A stretch of 64,000 bases of DNA. Source: Paracoccaceae bacterium (GTDB taxonomy: Bacteria > Pseudomonadota > Alphaproteobacteria > Rhodobacterales > Rhodobacteraceae). Positions 45,658 through 54,382 of the stretch are shown one piece after another. A model generated the notes under the pieces. It saw nothing but the letters and a program-made list of their open reading frames with translations, did no database searches and was not told where the DNA came from. Position 1 is the first letter of the stretch. Each line of letters begins with the position of its first letter. The stretch is taken from the NCBI GenBank assembly GCA_006226775.1, contig SBGD01000009.1, positions 46,942-110,941 of the forward strand. The letters are read 5' to 3'. The position numbers and the translations under genes are program-made.

Positions 45658-47013
45658 ATGACCAGACTCGGATTGATCGGCGCAGGCAGCCTGCAATTCG
45701 GCACCGGGATGCTGGGCGACATCTTCCAGTCCGATGCCCTGAAAGGGGCCGAGATCGTGCTGAACGACATCAATGCCGCGGCGGCGGACAGGATGGCCGA
45801 GATCGCCCGCGCCTTCATCGCTGAGCACGGGCTGAGCCACCGGGTCGCGGTGGAGCCCGACCTTGGCCGCGCGCTGCAAGGTGCTGATTTCGTGGTGATT
45901 TCCATAGAGGTGGGCGATCGGTTCGCGCTCTGGGACATGGATTGGAAAATCCCGCAGCAATATGGCATCGCGCAGGTCTATGGCGAAAACGGCGGGCCGG
46001 GCGGGCTGTTTCACAGCCTGCGGATCATCCCGCCGATCCTGAAGATCTGCGCGCAGGTGATGGAACACGCGCCCAGGGCCACCGTCTTCAACTATTCCAA
46101 CCCGATGAGCCGGATCGCCACCACGGTGCACCGCGCCTTTCCCGACCTGCGCTTCATCGGCATGTGCCACGAGGTTGCCTCGCTCGAACGCCACCTGCCG
46201 CCGCTGCTGGATCAGCCGCGCGAGAACATCCGCTACCGCGCCGGGGGGCTGAACCATTTCTCGGTGATGACCGACTGCACCTATGTCGACAGCGGCGCCG
46301 ATGCCTATGCGGATGTGAAGGCGCGGGCCGAGGGCTATTTCGGCCGCCAGCCCGGCTATTCCGAGATCCTCAATGCCAGCCGCCGGACCGGCCGGGCGGT
46401 CGAGACCGAAGGCTGGATGGAGGTCGATCTGAGCCATCTCACCGAGGTGCGCCCCTGGTCCGACCGCTGGCTCTTCAAGGTCATTCTCGAGCGGTTCGGC
46501 GCGCTGCCGATCACCTATGACAGCCATTTCGGCGAATATATCGGCTGGGCCCACGATTGCTCCGACCACCGCGGCATCCTCGATTTCTATACCTATTACC
46601 GCGAGTTCCTGGGCACCGCGCGCCCGCGGATCTCGAGCGACCTGCATGAGCGGGTGGTGCCGATCATCGATGCCATGCTGACCGGCGCGGGGTACGAGGA
46701 GGCGGCGGTGAATATCCCCAACGCCGGCTTCATCGCCGATCTGCCCGACTGGCTGGTGGTCGAGGTGCCCGCGCGGGTCGATGCCGGCGGGGTGCAGGGT
46801 ATCGCGGTCGATGTGCCGGTGGGGATTCGCGCCTTGCTGAGCAACCAGGTCGGCGTTCACAACCTGACCGCAGAGGCGGTGCTGCAGGAAAGCCGCGAGC
46901 TGGCGGTGCAGGCGCTGCTGGTCGATCCGGTGGTCACGGTGTCGAAGGGCATTCCCGCGCTGGTCGATCACATGATCGCGGAACAGGCGCCCTGGCTCGA
47001 CTACCTGCGCTGA
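45658..47013 (+). CDS. GH4-family alpha-glucosidase/alpha-galactosidase
   Basis: 451 residues. GH4 enzymes use NAD and Mn and split glycosides by redox-elimination. Seen: N-terminal Rossmann LGLIGAGSLQFG, VVISIEVGDR, VYGENGGPGGLFHSLR, NYSNPMSRIATTVH, the metal Cys-His in GMCHEVAS and GLNHFSVM. It is most like AglA-type alpha-glucosidases. ATG at 45658 after AAGGG. It is divergent from the amylosucrase and could hydrolyse the turanose/trehalulose-like or maltooligosaccharide products of that enzyme (inference). Confidence 0.87.
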   Translation: MTRLGLIGAGSLQFGTGMLGDIFQSDALKGAEIVLNDINAAAADRMAEIARAFIAEHGLSHRVAVEPDLGRALQGADFVVISIEVGDRFALWDMDWKIPQQYGIAQVYGENGGPGGLFHSLRIIPPILKICAQVMEHAPRATVFNYSNPMSRIATTVHRAFPDLRFIGMCHEVASLERHLPPLLDQPRENIRYRAGGLNHFSVMTDCTYVDSGADAYADVKARAEGYFGRQPGYSEILNASRRTGRAVETEGWMEVDLSHLTEVRPWSDRWLFKVILERFGALPITYDSHFGEYIGWAHDCSDHRGILDFYTYYREFLGTARPRISSDLHERVVPIIDAMLTGAGYEEAAVNIPNAGFIADLPDWLVVEVPARVDAGGVQGIAVDVPVGIRALLSNQVGVHNLTAEAVLQESRELAVQALLVDPVVTVSKGIPALVDHMIAEQAPWLDYLR

Positions 47014-47037
47014 GGCCCGCATGTCAGGGGAAAATTC

Positions 47038-47111
47038 TGGAGCGGGCGACGGGAATCGAACCCGTATCATCAGCTTGGAAGGCTGAGGTCTTACCATTAC
47101 ACAACGCCCGC
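47038..47111 (-). tRNA. tRNA-Gly (anticodon TCC)
   Basis: On the minus strand, the 5' acceptor GCGGGCG pairs with CGCCCGC at the 3' end; CCA is encoded. The anticodon loop CTTCCAA gives TCC, and the T arm contains GGGTTCGATTCCC. It is 27 bp after the GH4 stop. Confidence 0.95.
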
Positions 47112-47174
47112 TCGGCAGGGACGTGCCTATAAAATGGCCCGCGCAAGGTCAAGACGGAAGTGACGCCCGCGCGC

Positions 47175-47582
47175 CTATCCCGAGCCATTGGGCCGGGTCA
47201 GCACAAAGAGCGCGGCCCCCGCCATGCACAGGGTCTGGATCACCAGAACCACCGTGGCCACCGCGAACAGGATGCTGGCGGCCAGGGTTGCCGCCATCAT
47301 GCCCACGGCGAGGATCTTGTGGCGCGGCGCAATCGCGCCATTGGCCCGCCAGTCGGTGATCACCGGGCCGAAGCGCGCATGGCCTTCCAGCCAGGCATGA
47401 AGGCGGGGCGAGCCGCGCGAAAAGGCAAAGGCGGCCAGCAGGATGAAGGGCGTCGTCGGCAGCACCGGCAGCACGACGCCGATCAGCCCGAGCACCAGCG
47501 AAACCGCGCCCAGCACGACCCAGAAGCCGCGCGCCATGGCGGCCTTGTGTCGCGAGGTCCTGTCGTCGGGAAATCCGGTCAT
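47175..47582 (-). CDS. YbaN-family (DUF454) inner-membrane protein
   Basis: 135 residues. GLIGVVLPVLPTTPFILLAAFAFSRGSPRLHAWLEGH is the DUF454 signature; two or three hydrophobic segments follow. Family function is unknown. It overlaps nothing and begins 6 bp after the transglycosylase stop on the same strand, so the pair may be co-transcribed. A second possible start (MARGFWVV) is at 47537. Confidence 0.85.
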   Translation of the reverse strand: MTGFPDDRTSRHKAAMARGFWVVLGAVSLVLGLIGVVLPVLPTTPFILLAAFAFSRGSPRLHAWLEGHARFGPVITDWRANGAIAPRHKILAVGMMAATLAASILFAVATVVLVIQTLCMAGAALFVLTRPNGSG

Positions 47583-47588
47583 CTCGGC

Positions 47589-48857
47589 CTACCGGGTCAG
47601 CGCCGCGACGATCGCCTTGTCGGGAAAGCAGGTGGGCGCCATGCCCTGCGTCGCCTGCCATTCGCCGATCGAACGTCGGGTCTTGTATCCGGGCAGGCCG
47701 TCGGCGCCGCCGACATCCTTGCCCATGCCCTCGAGAACGCGCTGGGCTTCGGCGATCTCGGAGCGATAGAGCGTGTCCATCCGCCCCCAGCGCCCCTGGA
47801 AATCGCCGACACCATAGCGGATGCGGTCGCCCACATGGCCGACGAACAGCGCGTATAGATCGGAGGTATTGTAGTCCTTCAGCACGTAGAAATTCGGCGT
47901 CACGATGAAGGCCGGCCCGTTGCGCCCCGCCGGCATCATCAGGTAGCCCTCGCCGCGCAATTCATGCGCCGGAAACGGCCGGCCCGAGACCCGGGTGATG
48001 CCCATCGCCGCCCAATCCGCGATCGGCTTGCCCCGGTCGGGCCCCTCCAGCGCGCAGGAGACCGAGGCGGGCACCTCGACCTCGAACCCCCAGTCCCGAC
48101 CCGCGACCCAGCCATGCCGGGCGAGGTAATTGCCGATCGAGGCCAGGGTATCGGCCTCGGAGCGCCAGATATCGGCCTTGCCGTCGCCATTGCCGTCGGC
48201 GGCGTATTTCAGGAAGGACGAGGGCATGAACTGCGGCTGGCCCAGCGCCCCGGCCCAGCTGCTTTTCATCGCGGCTTCGGGGGCGTGCCCGGCCTCGGCG
48301 ATCTGCAAGGCGGCGATCAGCTCACCCGCGAAATACTCCTTGCGGGTGCTCATGAAGCCCTTGGTGCCCAGCACGCGGAACACGTTGTGACGGATCGGCA
48401 CCTGGCCATAGCCGCTTTCCCGCCCCCAGATCGCCAGCACGATGCGGCCGGGCACGCCGGTCTGGCGCTCGACCCGCGCAAGCGTGTCGGCGTAGCGCGC
48501 GGCCATCTGCTTGCCGATGCGCGTGGCGCCCTCGACCGAGTTGCGGTTGAAGTATTTCCCCGGCGCGCCGAATTCCGCCTGGCGCTGGCGTTTCGGGGTC
48601 TTGGGGGTGGTGCCGGGCGGCACGAGGTCGGGCAGGTCCCAATCCAGCGTCACGCCCTGAAAGGCGGCATCGAAAGTGTCGCGCGCCACGCCCTTGCTGC
48701 GGGCCGCCGCCCAGACATCGCCCTGCAGCCAGGACTGGAACTGCCGTTCGACGGCGGGCCGGTCCTGGGCCAGGGCGGGCAGGGCGAGAATTGCGGACAA
48801 CACAAGCGTCAGGGCGATACGCGGAACCACGGCAAGACCTTTCACCATTCTTGGCAT
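47589..48857 (-). CDS. Lytic murein transglycosylase (MltB type)
   Basis: 422 residues. Signal peptide near the N terminus (MVKGLAVVPRIALTLVLSAILALPALA). Catalytic Glu in LAIWGRESGYGQVP, and an EF-hand-like DGNGDGKADIW. The C-terminal part has PNFYVLKDYNTSDLYALFVGHVGDR, and a peptidoglycan-binding-like tail follows (AQRVLEGMGKDVGGADGLPGYKTRRSI). Start at 48857; 48848 is also possible. Second of three MltB-type enzymes here, 6 bp upstream of ybaN's start. Confidence 0.9.
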   Translation of the reverse strand: MPRMVKGLAVVPRIALTLVLSAILALPALAQDRPAVERQFQSWLQGDVWAAARSKGVARDTFDAAFQGVTLDWDLPDLVPPGTTPKTPKRQRQAEFGAPGKYFNRNSVEGATRIGKQMAARYADTLARVERQTGVPGRIVLAIWGRESGYGQVPIRHNVFRVLGTKGFMSTRKEYFAGELIAALQIAEAGHAPEAAMKSSWAGALGQPQFMPSSFLKYAADGNGDGKADIWRSEADTLASIGNYLARHGWVAGRDWGFEVEVPASVSCALEGPDRGKPIADWAAMGITRVSGRPFPAHELRGEGYLMMPAGRNGPAFIVTPNFYVLKDYNTSDLYALFVGHVGDRIRYGVGDFQGRWGRMDTLYRSEIAEAQRVLEGMGKDVGGADGLPGYKTRRSIGEWQATQGMAPTCFPDKAIVAALTR

Positions 48858-49002
48858 GGGCCCCTGTCTATCGCATCCCCGCCCGGGTTTCACATCACGA
48901 ATCCGATCCGCTCCGGGCCTTTGCGAAAAATCTTCCACTTTCTGCGGAACCAAAGCCGCGCCCGGTGGTTGAGGGTGCAGGAACGACGAAGGAACATGCC
49001 GC

Positions 49003-49033
49003 AAAACGAAAACGCCGCCCGAACCGGACGGCG
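49003..49033 (-). terminator. Hairpin terminator of the M15-like peptidase gene
   Basis: Read on the minus strand, CGCCGTCCG (49033-49025) pairs with CGGGCGGCG (49021-49013) with one G-T wobble and a 3-base loop, followed by TTTTCGTTTT. It lies 28 bp after the stop at 49062. Confidence 0.7.
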
Positions 49034-49061
49034 CCTGACAGGTCGAACGAAAGCTTCGTGC

Positions 49062-49631
49062 TCAGCGTCCCCAGGTGCGAACCGCGCCGCAATCCATGTG
49101 CACGAAGTTCGAGCCGGAGTAGCGACCGACGCCGCCCGCGCGGCAGGCCGAGCCTGCCTTGGCAATCTGGCTGACCGACCGGCCCTTGAGGCTGATGTCG
49201 GCGGCCTGGCCCTTGAGGTGAAGCGAGTTCTTTGCCACGCCGGACGACCGCGACCGGAGCATGGCGTTGGTTTTCGGGCTGCGATAGCCCGAGAGCAGCA
49301 TGTAGGGCTCGCTCACGTCGAGAAGGTTGTGCGAGGCCGCCAGAATGTCGATGGTCCGCAGATCGATGTATTTCACGTCGTTCGTGCGCCAGTCGCGCAT
49401 GAACTTGTGCACCTCTTCGATCGCGTCCTTGATGTAGTCGCCCTCGACCCAGTAGATCATGTCGAGACGCTCACCCGTGCGCGCCGAGTACATTTTCAGC
49501 CGTCGAATGTCACCGCCGCCGCGCAGGAAGCCTGCTGCCTTGGTGTAGGTCGGTGCTGCTGTTACAAGTGTTGCCGCAAACGCGCCAAGAAGGCCACGCC
49601 GCGAGATACCGCTGCCGCGAGATTGTGTCAT
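49062..49631 (-). CDS. DUF882/YcbK-like M15 peptidase, Tat-type leader
   Basis: 189 residues. Leader with twin Arg in ISRRGLLGAFAATLVTAAPTYTKA suggests Tat export. The domain has SGYRSPKTNAMLRS, NSLHLKGQAADISLKGRSVSQIAKA and the C-terminal HMDCGAVRTWGR, giving the H-x-D/H metal pattern of M15-type DD-/LD-carboxypeptidases. YcbK/MepK-like proteins cleave peptidoglycan crosslinks. Divergent from the L,D-transpeptidase gene at 49971, a functionally related partner. Confidence 0.88.
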   Translation of the reverse strand: MTQSRGSGISRRGLLGAFAATLVTAAPTYTKAAGFLRGGGDIRRLKMYSARTGERLDMIYWVEGDYIKDAIEEVHKFMRDWRTNDVKYIDLRTIDILAASHNLLDVSEPYMLLSGYRSPKTNAMLRSRSSGVAKNSLHLKGQAADISLKGRSVSQIAKAGSACRAGGVGRYSGSNFVHMDCGAVRTWGR

Positions 49632-49970
49632 GTCAATATGCGCCTGTCCGTCGCTCTCTCAAGTTCGTCCGCGATGTTACGCGGACCCTGCCATCTCATC
49701 CCCAGATGCGTGGTCTGTATGCCACATGTGCGTTTTTCCTCCAACCGCGGATTCCGGGGATTGCAGGCTAGCGGTAAACTTGGGCGAAAAATTGCTCAAA
49801 ACCGGGTGGTGTTGGCAAGATCACGCAGAAAACCGCTCAGTCACGATCCCGGAAGGATTCCGGAAAGTAACGCCAGTCTGCATTGTAGAACTTAAGAAAT
49901 TGTGAGTAGACAAGGATGTAGGATGGCCTACCTAATGTCGCTAACGATTTTCAAGGTCCGGAGGGACGCA
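49632..49970. promoter_or_regulatory. Divergent promoter region with an inverted repeat
   Basis: 339 bp without a gene between the M15-like peptidase and L,D-transpeptidase genes. It is AT-richer than the neighbours. CCGGAA (49849-49854) and TTCCGG (49858-49863) form an inverted repeat with a 3-base centre, placed about 110 bp before the transpeptidase start. No ORF with coding character was seen; an in-frame ATG-rich extension before 49971 lacks a signal peptide and was discarded. Confidence 0.4.
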
Positions 49971-51587
49971 ATGACGCATTCACAGGGAACCCGCCGGATC
50001 CGAGGCTTGATCGCGGGATTGGCGATGGCCGTGGCCGTCGCTTTTGCCGGTCCCGAGCCTGCTTTCGCGCAGGTGACCGCCTTCAAGCAGGCCGTGGCCG
50101 AATCTGCCTCGTCCAACCGCGACATTGCCGCCTTCTACCGTGAAAACGGGTTCGAGCCGATCTGGACCGGCGACAGCGAGGTGCATCGCACCCGCCGCGC
50201 CGCGCTTCTCAATGCGGTGGCCAGCGCCGGGCTCTACGGGTTGCCGACCGGCCGCTACGACCCCGCCGACCTGCGCCGCCGCATGGCGTCGGTGCGCGGC
50301 GCCCAGGCGCTGGGCGAGCTCGAGGTCGAGCTGAGCCGGACGCTGGTGCTCTTTGCCCGCCACATGCAGACCGGCGTGCTCGAGCCGCGCAAGATCACCA
50401 GCGGCATCAAGCGCGACGTGCCGCTGCGCGATCCGGCGGCCTATCTCAAGGATTTCACCACCGGCGACCCGGATGCCTTTTTCCGCACCATCATTCCGAC
50501 CTCGCCGGAATACACCCGCCTGGTGCGCGCCAAGTTCGATCTCGAGCGCAAGGTGCAGCACGGCGGCTGGGGCCCGCAGGTCCAGTCCGGCAAGCTGCAA
50601 CCCGGCGAGGCCGGCAGCGGCGTGGTTGCCCTGCGCAACCGGCTGATCGCCATGGGCTACCTCGAGCCGACCTCGGCCGGCACCTATGACAGCGCCATGG
50701 AAGGCGCCGTCCGGCAGTTCCAGATCGACCACGGGCTGGAGCCCGACGGCGTCGCGGGCGGCAGCACGATCGCCGCGCTCAACGTCCCGGCCAGCGAGCG
50801 GCTGAAATCGGTGATCGTCGCGATGGAGCGCGAACGCTGGCTGAACCGGCCGCGCGGCAAGCGCCATGTCTGGGTCAATATCCCCGATTTCTCGGCCAAG
50901 ATCATCGACGACGACAAGGTCACCTTCGAGACCCGCGCCGTGGTGGGCAAGAACACCTCGGACCGCGAGACGCCGGAATTCTCGGACGTCATGGAATACA
51001 TGGAGATCAATCCCTACTGGAACGTGCCGCGCTCGATCATGGCCAACGAGTACCTGCCGCTGATGCAGCGCAACCGCAATGCCGCGGGGCACCTGCAACT
51101 GATCGACTCGCGCGGGCGCGTGGTGCCGCGCTCGGCGGTCAATTTCAGCAGCTATTCCGGCCGCACCTTCCCGTTCAACCTGCGCCAGCCGCCCTCCAAC
51201 AGCAATGCGCTGGGGCTGGTGAAGTTCATGTTCCCCAACGTGCACAACATCTACCTGCACGACACGCCCGCCAAGAGCCTGTTCTCGCACAACGTGCGGG
51301 CCTATTCGCACGGCTGCATCCGGCTGAACGACCCCTTCGATTTCGCCTATGCGCTGCTGGCGCGCCAGACCAGCGATCCGGTCGGCTTCTTCCAGTCGCG
51401 GTTGCGCTCGGGGGCCAATACCCGGGTGACGCTGGAAAACTCGATCCAGGTGCATATCGTATACCGGACCGCCTATACCGATGCCAAGGGCCGGATCAAC
51501 TATCGCGCCGATACCTACGGGCGCGATGCGCTGGTCTATGACGCGCTGCGCAATGCAGGGGTGGCCTTGACCGCGTTTCAGGGATAA
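49971..51587 (+). CDS. L,D-transpeptidase (YcbB/LdtD type)
   Basis: 538 residues. Signal peptide about 1-35 (MTHSQGTRRIRGLIAGLAMAVAVAFAGPEPAFAQ). Then an alpha-helical inhibitory/scaffold part (AAFYRENGFEPIWTGD, RRAALLNAVASAGLYGLP), a peptidoglycan-binding domain (LRNRLIAMGYLEP...QFQIDHGLEPDGVAGG), and the YkuD catalytic domain with SHGCIRLND (catalytic Cys). Such enzymes make 3-3 crosslinks. GGAGG ribosome site; start at 49971. It precedes lpxD by 33 bp. Confidence 0.92.
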   Translation: MTHSQGTRRIRGLIAGLAMAVAVAFAGPEPAFAQVTAFKQAVAESASSNRDIAAFYRENGFEPIWTGDSEVHRTRRAALLNAVASAGLYGLPTGRYDPADLRRRMASVRGAQALGELEVELSRTLVLFARHMQTGVLEPRKITSGIKRDVPLRDPAAYLKDFTTGDPDAFFRTIIPTSPEYTRLVRAKFDLERKVQHGGWGPQVQSGKLQPGEAGSGVVALRNRLIAMGYLEPTSAGTYDSAMEGAVRQFQIDHGLEPDGVAGGSTIAALNVPASERLKSVIVAMERERWLNRPRGKRHVWVNIPDFSAKIIDDDKVTFETRAVVGKNTSDRETPEFSDVMEYMEINPYWNVPRSIMANEYLPLMQRNRNAAGHLQLIDSRGRVVPRSAVNFSSYSGRTFPFNLRQPPSNSNALGLVKFMFPNVHNIYLHDTPAKSLFSHNVRAYSHGCIRLNDPFDFAYALLARQTSDPVGFFQSRLRSGANTRVTLENSIQVHIVYRTAYTDAKGRINYRADTYGRDALVYDALRNAGVALTAFQG

Positions 51588-51620
51588 AACCGGCCGCGCG
51601 GAACCGGCGGGGCAAGAGAC

Positions 51621-52712
51621 ATGGCGCATAGCGTGAAGGAGATTGCGGTGGCGCTCGGCTGCGAGGCAGCGGGCGCCACCGACATCATGATCGAGGGGCT
51701 GAGCGAGCCGGCGGATGCCGGGCCTCAGCACCTCGCCATGGCGATGCGGCCGCAATATGCCGAAAGCCTGCCGCGCGGGGCGGCGCGCGCCGCCATCCTC
51801 TGGGCCGGGGCGGACTGGCAGGCGATGGGGCTGGAGGCGGCCATCCTCGCGCTGCGTCCGCGCTATGCGCTGAGCGGGCTGACGGCGATGATGGACCCGG
51901 GCCCGGAATACGGCGAGGGCATCCACCCCTCTGCCGTCATCGACCCGACCGCCGAAATCGGCATCGGCACCCGTATCGGCCCCTTCACGGTGATCGGCCC
52001 GCGCGCGGTGATCGGCGCCCGTTGCACCATCGGCCCGCAGTGTTTCATCGGCGCCGACGTGCGGCTGGGCGAGGGCGCCTTGCTGCGCGAACAGGTCACG
52101 CTGTGCCATGGCGTCACCATCGGCGCGCGGTTTATCGGCCAGGCCGGGGCGCGGATCGGGGCGGACGGGTTTTCCTTCGTCACCCCCGAGGAAAGCGGCG
52201 TCGAGCGCGCGCGCCATACCCTGGGCGACCAGGGCGAGGTGAAGGTCCAGCCCTGGGCGCGCATCCATTCGGTCGGCGGCGTGACCATCGGCGACGATGT
52301 CGAGGTCGGCGCCAATACCTGCATCGACCGCGGCACCGTGCGCGACACCAGGGTGGGCCGGGGCACCAAGATCGACAACCTCGTGCAGATCGGCCACAAC
52401 GTGGTGATCGGCACCGACTGCCTGCTTTGCGGGATGACCGGGGTCGGCGGTTCGGTGACGATCGGCAACAACTGCGTCCTGGGCGGCCAGTCCGGGGTCA
52501 ACGACAATATCTTCGTCGGCGACAACGTGATTGCCGGCGGCGGGTCCAAGCTTTTGTCGAACGTGCCCAGCGGCCGGGTACTGCTGGGCTACCCGGCGAC
52601 GAAGATGGATACGCAGATGGAAACCTACAAGGCGCTGCGCCGCCTGCCGCGTCTTCTGCGCGACGTTGCGGCGCTGAAGAAAGCGGTTTTCAAGCCGGGT
52701 GAGAGCGACTAG
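51621..52712 (+). CDS. lpxD: UDP-3-O-(3-hydroxyacyl)glucosamine N-acyltransferase
   Basis: 363 residues with a left-handed beta-helix of hexapeptide repeats (ISG[V/I]xI-type runs from ~100 to 330, such as IGIGTRIGPFTVIGPRAVIG and VQIGHNVVIG). It adds the second N-linked hydroxyacyl chain of lipid A. It is not next to lpxA/fabZ but starts a unit with a divergent ACP and ketosynthase. The start at 51621 (MAHSVKEIAVALG) is conserved for LpxD. Confidence 0.93.
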   Translation: MAHSVKEIAVALGCEAAGATDIMIEGLSEPADAGPQHLAMAMRPQYAESLPRGAARAAILWAGADWQAMGLEAAILALRPRYALSGLTAMMDPGPEYGEGIHPSAVIDPTAEIGIGTRIGPFTVIGPRAVIGARCTIGPQCFIGADVRLGEGALLREQVTLCHGVTIGARFIGQAGARIGADGFSFVTPEESGVERARHTLGDQGEVKVQPWARIHSVGGVTIGDDVEVGANTCIDRGTVRDTRVGRGTKIDNLVQIGHNVVIGTDCLLCGMTGVGGSVTIGNNCVLGGQSGVNDNIFVGDNVIAGGGSKLLSNVPSGRVLLGYPATKMDTQMETYKALRRLPRLLRDVAALKKAVFKPGESD

Positions 52713-52742
52713 ATCACCCGCAAGGCAACGAGGGACGCACCG

Positions 52743-53012
52743 ATGAGCGCGAACAAGGTCGATCAGAAGGTGATGGAGATCATCGCCGAACAGGCCCTGC
52801 TGGAGCCGAGCGAAGTCACCCGCGACAGCACGCTCGAGGATCTGGGGATCGACAGCCTGGGCCTGGTGGAATGCATCTTCGCCATCGAGGAGGCCTTCGA
52901 CATCACGATCCCCTTCAATGCCAACGAGCCGACCGAAGGCGACTTCGACATTTCCACCGTGGACCGGATCATCCGGGGGGTCGAACGGCTGATCGCGGAT
53001 CAGAAGGGCTGA
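52743..53012 (+). CDS. Acyl carrier protein, non-housekeeping type
   Basis: 89 residues. Phosphopantetheine Ser at 38 in LGIDSLGLVECIFAIEEAFDITIPFN. The sequence differs from the usual AcpP and resembles the AcpXL-like class in the region after the DSL motif. Directly follows lpxD (30-bp gap) and precedes a FabF-like ketosynthase, so it may carry the special hydroxy or very long acyl chain used by LpxD (inference). Confidence 0.88.
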   Translation: MSANKVDQKVMEIIAEQALLEPSEVTRDSTLEDLGIDSLGLVECIFAIEEAFDITIPFNANEPTEGDFDISTVDRIIRGVERLIADQKG

Positions 53013-53046
53013 CCCGGGGCGACAGTGACTTGAGAGGCGGAGCGGA

Positions 53047-54255
53047 ATGAAGCGGGTCGTCATCACCGGCGCGGGCACCATCAACCCGCTGGGCCACAGC
53101 GTGCCCGAAACGCTGGCCTCCATGCGCGAGGGCCGCTGCGGCATCGGTCCGCTGGACATTCCCGATGTCGAGCGGCTGTCGATCCGCATCGGCGGGCAGG
53201 TGCGCGACTATGACCCCGAAAGCCGCTTCAACCGCCAGCAACTGTCGCTCTACGACCGCTTCACCCAGTTCACCCTGATCGCCGCGCGCGAGGCGATGGC
53301 CCAGGCCGGGCTGACCTTTTCGGGCGAGCTTGCGGCGCGCTCGGGCGTGGTGCTGGGCAATTCCGGCGGCGGGATGAACACGCTGGATGCCAATTACCGC
53401 GCGGTCTACGAGGACGGCAAGAACCGGGTGCATCCCTTCGTCGTGCCCAAGCTGATGAACAATGCCGCGGCCAGCCACGTGTCGATGGAGTTCAACCTCA
53501 AGGGCCCGTCCTTCACCGTCTCGACCGCCTGTGCGTCCAGCAACCACGCCATGAGCCAGGCTTTCCAGATGGTGCATGGCGGCATGGCGCCGGTGATGGT
53601 CACCGGCGGGTCGGAAGCGATGCTGTGCTTTGGCGGGGTCAAGGCCTGGGAGGGGCTGCGGGTGATGTCCAAGGACGCCTGCCGCCCGTTTTCGGCCAAT
53701 CGCAACGGCATGGTCCAGGGCGAGGGGGCGGCGGTCTTCGTCTTCGAGGAATTGGAGCACGCAAGGGCCCGCGGCGCCGAGATCATGGCCGAGGTGGTGG
53801 GCTTTGCCATGTCCTCGGATGCCTCGGACATCGTCATGCCGTCCAAGAACGGCGCCGCGCGGGCGATCCGCGGCGCGCTGCAGGATGCGCGGCTCAATAC
53901 CACGGATGTGGGCTATATCAACGCCCATGGCACCGGCACGACCGCCAATGACAAGACCGAAAGCGCCGCGGTGGCGGATGTCTTCGGGGCTCATGCCGAC
54001 CGGCTGATGATCTCGTCCACCAAGTCGATGCACGGCCACCTGATCGGCGGCACCGGCGCGGTCGAGCTTCTGGCCTGCATCATGGCGGTGCGCGACGGGG
54101 TGATCGCGCCGACCATCGGCTACGAGGAACCCGACCTGGACTGCGCGCTGGACGTGGTGCCGAACGAGGCGCGCGAGGCGCGGGTCGAGGTGGCGCTGTC
54201 GAACGCCTTTGCCTTCGGCGGGCTCAACGCGGTGCTGGCGCTGCGCCGCTTCTGA
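53047..54255 (+). CDS. Beta-ketoacyl-ACP synthase, FabF-like
   Basis: 402 residues. The active-site triad C-H-H is visible: C162 in STACASSNHA, His in NAHGTGTTAND and His in KSMHGHLIGGTGAVE. The Lys-containing loop and glycine-rich end FAFGGLNAVL are typical of KAS II. It elongates acyl-ACP; coupling to the ACP 34 bp upstream implies a dedicated acyl chain. It completes the lpxD-acp-KS set. Confidence 0.92.
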   Translation: MKRVVITGAGTINPLGHSVPETLASMREGRCGIGPLDIPDVERLSIRIGGQVRDYDPESRFNRQQLSLYDRFTQFTLIAAREAMAQAGLTFSGELAARSGVVLGNSGGGMNTLDANYRAVYEDGKNRVHPFVVPKLMNNAAASHVSMEFNLKGPSFTVSTACASSNHAMSQAFQMVHGGMAPVMVTGGSEAMLCFGGVKAWEGLRVMSKDACRPFSANRNGMVQGEGAAVFVFEELEHARARGAEIMAEVVGFAMSSDASDIVMPSKNGAARAIRGALQDARLNTTDVGYINAHGTGTTANDKTESAAVADVFGAHADRLMISSTKSMHGHLIGGTGAVELLACIMAVRDGVIAPTIGYEEPDLDCALDVVPNEAREARVEVALSNAFAFGGLNAVLALRRF

Positions 54256-54285
54256 TGTCGCACGCCGGGGGTTTTGCACCCCCGG

Positions 54286-54355
54286 ACCCCCGCAGGATAT
54301 TTCCGAACCGAAGAAGCCCTGGGCGCCCGGAGATCCCCCGGGGCTGCTTCTCTTT
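54286..54355. terminator. Terminator with recurrent motif between convergent genes
   Basis: AGAAGC (54312-54317) pairs with GCTTCT (54346-54351) around a GC-rich inner part, followed by CTTTT. On the minus strand 54318-54286 reads CTTCTTCGGTTCGGAAATAT then CC and a G run, the same motif as after the ectoine terminator. Confidence 0.6.
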
Positions 54356-54382
54356 TCGAATACGCACTTCCGGCGCTGGCCC

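Noticed and set aside
49980..53189. Open frame of about 1070 codons on the minus strand
   Set aside because: Antisense to the L,D-transpeptidase, lpxD and acp genes, which have full conserved motifs.
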